A stretch of DNA of 64,000 nucleotides from NCBI RefSeq assembly GCF_030719035.1, contig NZ_CP132203.1, positions 1,674,001 to 1,738,000 of the forward strand, written 5' to 3'. The notes beneath the pieces are model-generated. The model had not been told where the DNA came from and searched no databases. It saw nothing but the letters and a program-made list of their open reading frames with translations. The stretch is from Hahella sp. HNIBRBA332. Its GTDB lineage: Bacteria > Pseudomonadota > Gammaproteobacteria > Pseudomonadales > Oleiphilaceae. Position 1 is the first letter of the stretch, and every line of letters starts with the position of its first letter. A program made the position numbers and the translations under genes. Below are positions 57,210-64,000 of this stretch, in pieces.

Positions 57210-58094
57210 CTAACTTCTGCATAGTTTTATATACCAATAGGGCTCTTCTATTGGCTTTATCAGACATGGCTCTTTATGGGTGTTATCAGAAGGCCAGTCT
57301 AATGTCCAGTTAAATGGATATATCCAGTACCAGTCTAGAGAAGACGCTACCTGGAATCTTTTACTGTTTTCGCCTTTATGGTCAGTAGTGGATAAAAGCC
57401 ATCCGTTCTGGAATTTCTGAGGTTGGGGGATGTAAAGGTATTCTTTTTTAAGTAAGCCAAGTTTTGCGGAGTAAGCCTTTGAATTATTAGTATATATATT
57501 TAGCTCTCTAAATCTGGATTTCTCTGATAGCGTTGCTGCTGCGCTTCTTTGATTATAATCTTTTGAATATGGTCTATTTAACCAACTGGCGCCACTATCA
57601 ATTCCAACAACCCCTGTTCTGGCGATAATGTCTTTGCCCTCATCGGTGTTCTCCCAAGTGAACGACACCTGTGCTGCTGATTTTATTAGTTCTTTTTCTT
57701 CACTATTTAAAGTTATCTTTCCCTGATTACCCTCTGCGACTAACGCAAGTATGTAACTATAATGGTACTGAAGCTCCACCAGTCTAAGGAAGTCATTCCT
57801 GTATTTATGGAAGTTATCAACCATCTCTTCGTCAGAAGGCAGAGAGTGAGTAAGCTTTTCTATGGTAATTCCCGTGTAGCCTACTTCGCGGATAAATCTT
57901 TCTTCATCCCCAGTACTCAAGTACGTGCCAATATTCGTTAGAAACATGGTCGTTATCTTTAAAAAAAATGTATATCTGAGAATAAAATAAAGTAGTAAAA
58001 GATAAGTGCACCATCGAAGCTTACGGCTCGATTTCCATATAGAGTTGGCTCTCGTTGGCGCCGATTTATGTACTGGTTTAATTTTGTCACTCAT
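57210..58094 (-). CDS. Membrane-anchored protein of unknown function
   Basis: From ATG 58094 the protein has 294 residues: a basic start, one membrane helix (about 33-48, WCTYLLLLYFILRYTFF), and a large extracytoplasmic domain with many Tyr and Trp. No domain recognised. It overlaps the preceding small-family gene by 8 bases, so translation is probably coupled, as with the RTX gene. It could be an effector or immunity protein. Confidence 0.7.
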   Translation of the reverse strand: MSDKIKPVHKSAPTRANSIWKSSRKLRWCTYLLLLYFILRYTFFLKITTMFLTNIGTYLSTGDEERFIREVGYTGITIEKLTHSLPSDEEMVDNFHKYRNDFLRLVELQYHYSYILALVAEGNQGKITLNSEEKELIKSAAQVSFTWENTDEGKDIIARTGVVGIDSGASWLNRPYSKDYNQRSAAATLSEKSRFRELNIYTNNSKAYSAKLGLLKKEYLYIPQPQKFQNGWLLSTTDHKGENSKRFQVASSLDWYWIYPFNWTLDWPSDNTHKEPCLIKPIEEPYWYIKLCRS

Positions 58095-58491
58095 CGAAAT
58101 AATACATCCCACGATTAAGCACCCTTAAGGCTTCAACTGCTTCAGTCTTAACCCAATTCTTCTTCTCGTTGTCTTCGATTGCCAGCGGCTTAAGGGTGTG
58201 AGTCTGATATTCGGTTTCGAGGAGGTATTTTTCGCCATCTAAATATAAGAAAACTCTACCCACGCCCAACACATAAACAATCTCTACGGCATAGTGATTT
58301 CTCGATGTATCTGTTACCCAAGGATTGAGATGACAGACGGCTCCGTAGGGCGTTGCATATTCAAAGCTTATTCCAGGTGTTGGACCTGCTGAAGTGGCCA
58401 AATGAGAAAGGCGTTCTGGCAAATCTTCGTTGAGATCACGTTGAATTCTTATGCAGTCCTCAGGTTTGAGGCGATGGAGTATGTAATTCAT
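58087..58491 (-). CDS. Small-family protein, third intact copy
   Basis: The 134-residue protein (MNYILHRLKPEDCIRIQRDL...) matches the other copies. The first 150 bases of its 3' end (58087-58240) are about 93% identical to the 55212 copy, whereas the rest is about 65% identical. The identity switch sits near the sequence CCATCTAAATATAA. Confidence 0.8.
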   Translation of the reverse strand: MNYILHRLKPEDCIRIQRDLNEDLPERLSHLATSAGPTPGISFEYATPYGAVCHLNPWVTDTSRNHYAVEIVYVLGVGRVFLYLDGEKYLLETEYQTHTLKPLAIEDNEKKNWVKTEAVEALRVLNRGMYYFDE

Positions 58492-58515
58492 AGTAAATGC
58501 CCAGTGGGTGCGTGA

Positions 58516-58845
58516 TTAGCCATTCAGCTTCGCCCCACAGTTAAAACAACTTATCGCCCGAGCGCTGACTTTTCGTCCACATTCGTTGCAAACCACGGAG
58601 GTTTTCCCGGCTGAGGTTTGGGATTTCTTTTCAACTTCCGCCAGTTTGGCTTTTAGTCTGGCGCTGGAGCAGCCGTCTTCTTCCATGATTTCCCACATGG
58701 CCTGGCAAAGGTGGGATAGCTTTTCCACTTTTTTCTCTAACAGGCGCACGTCTACGGCGATGCCTTCCGCCCTGGTTTTGGCATTGCGTGCTTCGCCATG
58801 GGCTCGGGAGATTTTGAAGTTTTGAAAAAGGTCATAGAGGTTCAT
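58516..58845 (-). CDS. Zinc-ribbon protein with helical N-terminal part
   Basis: From ATG 58845 the protein has 109 residues. A helical region of about 80 residues is followed by a zinc ribbon with CNECGRKVS and CFNCGAKLNG. GC content is like the host. Function unknown. It precedes the small-family gene by 24 bases on the same strand. Confidence 0.6.
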   Translation of the reverse strand: MNLYDLFQNFKISRAHGEARNAKTRAEGIAVDVRLLEKKVEKLSHLCQAMWEIMEEDGCSSARLKAKLAEVEKKSQTSAGKTSVVCNECGRKVSARAISCFNCGAKLNG

Positions 58846-58885
58846 GGGGAGTTCCAACTGCCTGTCACTACTGTTTTGCTAACGA

Positions 58886-58972
58886 TTATTGGGTCGGGGA
58901 GGCGAACAGGTTCGCGGCGTCAGGAAAGAGGTTGAATAAGGCGCCGGTTTTGTCGATGGAATGTTCGTCCAT
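58886..58972 (-). CDS. Possible small peptide (28 residues)
   Basis: An ATG frame of 29 codons including the stop lies 40 bases upstream of the zinc-ribbon gene and reads the same way. The peptide starts MDEHSIDKTGALFNLF. No good ribosome binding site. Listed because it is in frame order with the next gene; a chance frame is likely. Confidence 0.15.
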   Translation of the reverse strand: MDEHSIDKTGALFNLFPDAANLFASPTQ

Positions 58973-59422
58973 GGGTGTATCCGAGTAGTTCTGTTGCTGG
59001 GCGATTGCACATACGGCTTAGGCCGGTTCGCGGGTTGCGCGCTATCTTACCCATTCTTGGTTTCCAATCCTACTTTCTGTACACGCTCAAATACTCTGAT
59101 TAGGGACGATCTGGCGCCGTGGCGCCCCAGTCTGGGTAAAAAATAACCCAGTGCGTACCGGTGGTGCTTTCTTGGCGGCTTTGGCCTGGAGAGTCCGGTG
59201 AAAAGAGGGGCTGGTTACTCATCGCCGCCTGACTTTTGCGGGTCGGAATACACCCGGTTTGCACTGAGAATCTCTGCTTGGGCTTAGCTTGAAACGCGGA
59301 TATCGCTCGGCGCATCCGGGGGTTGCTGATGGCCTGGAAAATTGGAATGAAGCTTGCTCACGCATAGCTCACCGAAATCAGTGATCGTATGCGCAAGAAT
59401 TCAGCGGATCGAATCTATAACA
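58973..59422. other. Intergenic region before the S8 protease operon
   Basis: About 450 bases without a supported gene. It contains a GGCGCCGTGGCGCC palindrome near 59112 and a CTGGGTAAAAAATAACCCAG hairpin near 59133. The promoter of the rightward operon should be here. Confidence 0.5.
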
Positions 59423-60742
59423 ATGAAGAACCACGTGCGTATCAAATTACGGCGACCGGTAGCGGCGCTGGAGGATCTGCCTCACTGGCAGCAGTTGCTG
59501 GGCAATCGGCGGCTGGAGCGTGAGCGTTTTCTGCCGGACGTTGATCGTATCTTTCATCAGCATCGACTGTCCTTTTTCGCTACGCGGGAATATCAGCCCG
59601 CGGGGTCGAACTGGTCTGAGGATGAGGTCGCCAGTGGGTTGAATCGCGTCTATCGGCTGATCCTGACCCGTGATGGCGATATTCCTCCCGACATGATCGC
59701 GGATATTCGTCTGCTGCCGGAAGTGGAGGATGCCGCTCCCGGCGATATCGGGCAAATGGAGCTGAATCCACGCAGCGCAGCCATGAGCGCGCGCACTGAC
59801 CGCGCCTCGCGGGAGGCCATCTTCCTGGAAGAGGCGCAGGCGTTCAGCCAGGGCGATAGCGACATTGTGGTGGCGGTGTTGGATACCGGCGTCGAGCTGG
59901 ACCATCCCGAACTGCGCCATGCTATCCGCGGCGGCTATGACTTCGTCAACATTCTCGACGGCGCCAGTGAATTCATCGGCGACTATATCGACGCGGACGC
60001 CATTGCCGATGACGAGGTTGGCCATGGCACCCATGTGGCCGGCATTATCGTGGGTAAAGGGCAGGGCATGCCGGGCGGTGTGGCGCCCCGTTGCAAACTG
60101 ATTCCCGTACGCGTGCTCGCCGCCATGGAAAAACAGGGACGCCGGGTTGGCGCCGGCCTCATCGAAAATATTAACGCCGGCGTTAAATATGCGGTGGATC
60201 AAGGCGCGCATGTGATCAACATGTCATTAGGCGTAAGACATGAGGGAGGCGGCCTACCTCACCAGGAAGTTATCGACTACGCTTATCGGAAAGGAGTCAC
60301 CATTGTGGCGGCGTCCGGCAACGACGGGTTACAGGAAATGTATTACCCCGGCGCTTTTGAAACAGTCATCGCTGTCGGCGCAATGGACGCGCAAGGGCAA
60401 GTTGCGGACTTTTCCACCTACGGAGACCAGGTCTCCTTTATCGCTCCCGGCGTTGACGTCTACAGCGCCTATCTGGACAACGAATACGCGTTTTCAACCG
60501 GCACCTCCCACGCCGCGCCCTTCGTAACCGGCGCTGTGGCGTTGCTGAAATCCTATGCCCGCAAAGCCGGACGCACGCTTTCCGACGGGCAGATCAAACA
60601 TATCCTCAAGCACACCAGCGACAAAATCGACAATCGCTTCAAACACCGCAAAGCCGGATACGGGAGACTGAATCTGGCGGATGCGATGCGCTATCTCGAG
60701 TTCAAGCTTGGCCAAAGGAGAGAACGATATGGCTACCACTGA
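59423..60742 (+). CDS. Cytoplasmic subtilisin-like (S8) serine protease
   Basis: From ATG 59423 (an earlier in-frame ATG is at 59354) the protein has 439 residues. The catalytic triad is Asp154 in VAVLDTGVELDHPEL, His201 in GHGTHVAGI and Ser362 in STGTSHAAPF, with oxyanion Asn300 in ASGND. There is no signal peptide; the first 120 residues form an unrelated N-terminal region with IKLRRPVAALEDLPHW and RDGDIPPDMIADIRLLPEV. It heads an operon of unknown genes that overlap or abut. Confidence 0.88.
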   Translation: MKNHVRIKLRRPVAALEDLPHWQQLLGNRRLERERFLPDVDRIFHQHRLSFFATREYQPAGSNWSEDEVASGLNRVYRLILTRDGDIPPDMIADIRLLPEVEDAAPGDIGQMELNPRSAAMSARTDRASREAIFLEEAQAFSQGDSDIVVAVLDTGVELDHPELRHAIRGGYDFVNILDGASEFIGDYIDADAIADDEVGHGTHVAGIIVGKGQGMPGGVAPRCKLIPVRVLAAMEKQGRRVGAGLIENINAGVKYAVDQGAHVINMSLGVRHEGGGLPHQEVIDYAYRKGVTIVAASGNDGLQEMYYPGAFETVIAVGAMDAQGQVADFSTYGDQVSFIAPGVDVYSAYLDNEYAFSTGTSHAAPFVTGAVALLKSYARKAGRTLSDGQIKHILKHTSDKIDNRFKHRKAGYGRLNLADAMRYLEFKLGQRRERYGYH

Positions 60743-61313
60743 AGAGAAGAAAGAGTCCTCCGCCCGCACTGCGGCGGGAACCACCGTCACGGCGTCGTCC
60801 GCTCTCGACTTCGGCGACTTGAAGAACGAGTGGAGCAAATTGTTGGAGAAGCAACGGCCGGACGCGGAGAGCAACCTGCTCAAGGTGAACGTCCGCGCCA
60901 GCAAGATCGATCCACTGGCGGAAGCGGCGCTCAGTAAAGTGAAAGAAGCGTACTCCACCAACGAGAACACGCTGCGCAAGCTCATCACCCGCAAGGGCTG
61001 GGCGACGGAGCTGGACCGGGTGATCAAACGCATCAACAGCCTGCGCATCAGCGAAAGCAAACGCGTGGTGTTGGCGGCGGTGTATCCGGCGTTGCTGAAC
61101 AAGTTGCTGAGTTGCAGCGGCGCGGACGAGGAAGTGAAGGACGAAATGGGATTCACCGATTCGGTGTTGTTCGAGCTGGAGCGCGAAGATGGCCCTCTCG
61201 ATCGATTCGCCCAGGAGGTGGTGAAACTGGTGGGGGCCAAGCACCGCATCAATTTTGCCGAAGACAATGTATTGTGCGACCTGATTGCGCATCAGGTTCG
61301 CGCCGGCCTGTAA
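60729..61313 (+). CDS. Unknown protein, S8 operon gene 2
   Basis: The 194-residue protein starts at ATG 60729, with AAAGGAG upstream, inside the 3' end of the protease gene (14-base overlap). It is helical, Lys/Glu rich and without signal or membrane segments. No family recognised. The first 30 residues are rich in Thr/Ser/Ala and likely disordered. Confidence 0.75.
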   Translation: MATTEEKKESSARTAAGTTVTASSALDFGDLKNEWSKLLEKQRPDAESNLLKVNVRASKIDPLAEAALSKVKEAYSTNENTLRKLITRKGWATELDRVIKRINSLRISESKRVVLAAVYPALLNKLLSCSGADEEVKDEMGFTDSVLFELEREDGPLDRFAQEVVKLVGAKHRINFAEDNVLCDLIAHQVRAGL

Positions 61314-61334
61314 TCAGCGAACGGGACGTCAACC

Positions 61335-62537
61335 ATGCCTAGCAACACAAAAATCTCGCTTAACCCCGGCGCCTTGGAGGCCGCGGTATTAAAACTGATT
61401 AATTCGGTGAACGAGCAGGGGCAGTTGCCGGCGTTGCTCGAAATCTACATCGAGAGCAACGAGATCGAGAAGTCCCGGTTCACGCCGGAAGTCAAAGCAG
61501 CGATGATCGACTACCTGCTGGATCGCGGCGTACAGATCGACGACATCGACAAGCTCAAAAAGGGCGGCTACGACGAGCATTTCGCGCTCGCCTACGACTA
61601 TGCCCTGAGCACCGCCGGCGGCGAAGAGGATCCTCTGGACGCGGCGCGGCGCAAAGGCGGCGGCCGTGGTTTCGGACAATGGGACTTCACGGTCGATCAC
61701 TTTGATGATGTCGAAGAGCAGGGCGTCGTTAAAGAGAATATTCTGGCGGCGGGCGCGTTGGATTACATCTTCGAATTCGGCGAGCGCCTCGGCGTGTTCC
61801 GCCTGGTGGACGCGCTGGTGCTGAACTGGGCCGCAGGCTCCATTGATGTGGTGGAAGGTCCGGCGGCCGCCCGTTTATACCGTTACTGGAAGCTGCGGGA
61901 AGAGCGCGCCTCGCTCGACGAACGCGGCATGGTGTATCGGCGGGTGTTGAACAAGGGCTCCACCGAAGTGCTGTCGCGCATGGTGGTCAACGAACCTTTC
62001 CCCTTGTTGTGGCGCAACCTGATGGCGGAAGTGGCGGAGTACATCGATAAGACTGAAAAAGTCGACGACGGCGCCGGGGAATTCTCACCCGTGTCCCGCT
62101 CCCGCATCTACCAGGCTACCCGTGAGCTGCAATACAACCTGACCGAATACTGCACCGGCATGGCCCATGTGCAGGCGCGGGAATTCTATGCGCAACTGCA
62201 GGAGTGCTTCGAAATCCTGAAGGATGACGAAATCATGTCCTACTTCGGCGGCAACCGCCGTAAGAGCCTGTGGACGGTGATCGAAAAGCTGTCCAAGGAA
62301 GAATTCGGCGCCTCGCCCAATATCGCCGCGCATCGCTCATTGGCGGTGGACGGCAACCGTATATTCCAGTGGATCGCCAATTACAACGAGGCGGCGGTGC
62401 GGCAGGAGGATTTCATCGCCTTCCTGCAGGCGGCCGAGTCCTACATCCTCAACTTCACCTCCGCGTCTGATCAGGAAATAGATGAGTATGCGGAAGAGGA
62501 TGATTTCGAATTCGCCGACGAGGACGACGATTTCTAA
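61335..62537 (+). CDS. Unknown protein, S8 operon gene 3
   Basis: The 400-residue protein is acidic, mostly helical and soluble, ending in a very acidic tail (EDDFEFADEDDDF). It contains a Gly-Arg stretch KGGGRGFGQWDF near residue 120. No recognised domain. It is 21 bases after gene 2. Confidence 0.75.
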   Translation: MPSNTKISLNPGALEAAVLKLINSVNEQGQLPALLEIYIESNEIEKSRFTPEVKAAMIDYLLDRGVQIDDIDKLKKGGYDEHFALAYDYALSTAGGEEDPLDAARRKGGGRGFGQWDFTVDHFDDVEEQGVVKENILAAGALDYIFEFGERLGVFRLVDALVLNWAAGSIDVVEGPAAARLYRYWKLREERASLDERGMVYRRVLNKGSTEVLSRMVVNEPFPLLWRNLMAEVAEYIDKTEKVDDGAGEFSPVSRSRIYQATRELQYNLTEYCTGMAHVQAREFYAQLQECFEILKDDEIMSYFGGNRRKSLWTVIEKLSKEEFGASPNIAAHRSLAVDGNRIFQWIANYNEAAVRQEDFIAFLQAAESYILNFTSASDQEIDEYAEEDDFEFADEDDDF

Positions 62538-62563
62538 CCCAGGCCAACAGGGAGCCCAGTCGC

Positions 62564-63682
62564 ATGAGTGAACAGGCTATCAAAGACATTGCAAGAGAAT
62601 ATACGCGCAGGACTTTGGCCCAGTCGGCCACATTTCACCAGTTGGGGATTGATGACCAAAAGGCCTTGTATCTGGACGTTTATCGGCAGAACTATCAGCA
62701 ATTGGCGCAGAACGCCAATGGCGGCGCGCATTATCCTGCGCCTTATGGCCGTCAGCAGAGCCTGCCAAGCCAGGCCATGGCGGGACCGAAAAAAGCCAGC
62801 GACATGATTGACGACGATCGCCACAAAAATCAGCGCATCGATCAGGCCGGCGAGCTGGCGGGCGGTTTTATTGACGAGGTGGATTTTCCCGGCTTCGTCA
62901 AAGATCTGCTCAAAGGGGTGTTCGACGCCAATCTGGAAGTCACCCTGGCGCAGATGGAGTCTTATCAGAAGCTGCTGAAGGCGGCGACCCAGTCCGTCTC
63001 CAAATTCATTAATGCTATCGACGACTCCGCCTCCTTCGGCTATCTGGCGGAGAACAACAGCGATGAGTTTGGCCTGGACTTCAGTGATGAGGAAAACGCC
63101 GACGGCTCGCGCAAAGTGGTGCTGACCGACAGAAACGGCGATCCGGTGGACCTGGGAGATAATCAGGTCAAGGCCCGCATCATGGACGCCAAGATTCAAA
63201 TGGCGAAAGAGCAGCGCGCCATGCTGCGTGAGACCATTCTGATGGGCATCACCCGTCTGGTGGTGGAGCGCGGCAACGTAAAGGCCTCTGTGCTGTTCGA
63301 CATCAAGGCCACCGAACAGGTGCAAAAGGCGGACAAGGCGGCGTTGCAGGAACTCAAATCCTCCAGCAACAGCGTCAGCGCCAGCGGCGGCCTGATCGGC
63401 GCCATCTTCGGCGGTCCCAAGGGCGGGCATACTTCCAGCACGCGCAAAACCAAAATCTCTGTGTCCAGCGCCAAAAGCGTCTCGAATACGGAACTGGCGG
63501 CGAAGGTGGCGGGCTCGGTGGATATCACCTTCAAATCCGACTACTTCAAGCTGGATAACTTCGCTGCGCTGTATCAGGGCGGCAATGACGGCGGCGCGCG
63601 GCTTGGTCCCTCGCAGCAGGTGGCTGCGCAACCGGGTGCGGCGCCGGCGGCCGCTCCGCCAGCGCCGGTAGCGGGAAGATAA
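62564..63682 (+). CDS. Unknown protein, S8 operon gene 4
   Basis: The 372-residue protein follows a GGGAG ribosome binding site. It has a helical core, a KVVLTDRNGDPVDLGDN segment, a Ser/Gly-rich region (SSSNSVSASGGLIGAIFGG), and a disordered Ala/Pro end. No family recognised. The next gene begins 4 bases after its stop. Confidence 0.75.
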   Translation: MSEQAIKDIAREYTRRTLAQSATFHQLGIDDQKALYLDVYRQNYQQLAQNANGGAHYPAPYGRQQSLPSQAMAGPKKASDMIDDDRHKNQRIDQAGELAGGFIDEVDFPGFVKDLLKGVFDANLEVTLAQMESYQKLLKAATQSVSKFINAIDDSASFGYLAENNSDEFGLDFSDEENADGSRKVVLTDRNGDPVDLGDNQVKARIMDAKIQMAKEQRAMLRETILMGITRLVVERGNVKASVLFDIKATEQVQKADKAALQELKSSSNSVSASGGLIGAIFGGPKGGHTSSTRKTKISVSSAKSVSNTELAAKVAGSVDITFKSDYFKLDNFAALYQGGNDGGARLGPSQQVAAQPGAAPAAAPPAPVAGR

Positions 63683-63686
63683 ACAC

Positions 63687-64000
63687 GTGGCGCTGGCGCT
63701 GATCCTGGCGATACAGCCCGGACCCGATGGCGTCGCAGTGCGGTTCGACATTGGTCACAACCGCTATCTGCGATGGAGCCTGGGGGAGGGCGAGAGCGAG
63801 ACCGCCAACGGACTGCCCCGTCTGACCGGCGCGGCCGGGCGCTCCAGCCTGATCGGCCCGCTGCGGCCGGAGGCGAGAGGGCGCGGTGAGTTCGTCATTC
63901 CTCGCGCCATGCTGACGCGAGAGAAACGCGCGCTGCAGATCACCAGTTACCGGGATGAAAACGGCGCCGGTCCCGCTATCTCTGCGGTGGAGACCTTGCC
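63687..64000 (+). CDS. Unknown protein, S8 operon gene 5 (cut by window edge)
   Basis: A GTG at 63687, four bases after the gene 4 stop, opens a frame that runs without a stop to the window end (104 codons seen). It reads VALALILAIQPGPDGVAVRF and later RFDIGHNRYLRWSLGEGE. No family recognised. The tight spacing suggests it belongs to the operon. Confidence 0.6.
   Translation, partial: MALALILAIQPGPDGVAVRFDIGHNRYLRWSLGEGESETANGLPRLTGAAGRSSLIGPLRPEARGRGEFVIPRAMLTREKRALQITSYRDENGAGPAISAVETL

Noticed and set aside
59447..60211. Leftward open frame of 254 codons over the S8 protease gene
   Set aside because: Antisense shadow of a protease with a complete catalytic triad.
62534..63751. Leftward open frame of 405 codons over S8 operon gene 4
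   Set aside because: Both strands are open because of the GC-rich codon use. The rightward frame has a ribosome binding site, fits the operon order and continues with tight spacing; the leftward one has none of these.

Overview
The window looks like the chromosome of a free-living, probably marine gammaproteobacterium of the Hahella type. This is inferred from the leucine/isovalerate (liu) genes, a complete-looking type II secretion operon, a secreted cellulase with two CBM6 modules, a PEP-CTERM protein and a very large RTX protein. No rRNA, tRNA, CRISPR array or replication origin was recognised.

Left part (1-29.7 kb), ordinary host-like sequence. liuR-liuA-liuB (leucine/isovalerate catabolism) is read leftward under a MerR-type promoter. 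A LapG-like periplasmic protease follows. The type II secretion genes are split: gspC reads left, and gspE-F-G-H-I-J-K-L-M reads right, with no gspD or gspN in the window. Next come a GNAT acetyltransferase, glutathione reductase (gor), a leftward overlapping trio (TonB-dependent receptor, ABC-type periplasmic binding protein, hybrid histidine kinase), a lytic transglycosylase-like protein, an S1/P1 nuclease, small unknown proteins, a PEP-CTERM protein, a GH5 cellulase, and a LysR/DUF2000/LysE group.

Middle part (29.7-58.9 kb), accessory island, visibly more AT-rich from about 43 kb to 58.5 kb. It opens with an internally deleted IS3 element and an IS256-family element. A YbjJ-like MFS transporter, two VOC-fold proteins and a TetR regulator follow, with two copies of a 150-base multi-hairpin element between them. 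Then comes a 3101-residue RTX protein: a non-RTX N-terminal region with a possible toxin domain, calcium-binding RTX repeats, four cadherin-like and three LamG-like modules, and a type I secretion-like C terminus. Upstream of it lies an array of small proteins that look like immunity or adaptor proteins. One family of about 134-140 residues occurs four times. One copy is translationally coupled to the RTX gene, one overlaps a membrane-protein gene, and one is split by the second IS256 copy with a perfect 8-base target duplication. The copies are mosaics of each other. Between them sit paralogous pairs (a 218-residue family and an Imm11/DUF1629-like family), a DUF4261-like protein, a lipoprotein, an ankyrin protein and membrane proteins. 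I read this as a toxin/immunity recombination island. An alpha/beta hydrolase with a divergent LysR gene sits inside it.

Right part (58.9-64 kb), GC-rich again. A rightward operon of a cytoplasmic subtilisin-like (S8) protease and at least four proteins of no recognised family runs off the window end with overlapping or very short junctions. This operon and the RTX/immunity island are the best candidates for undescribed systems. All functions are inferred by reading the sequence; no database search was run.
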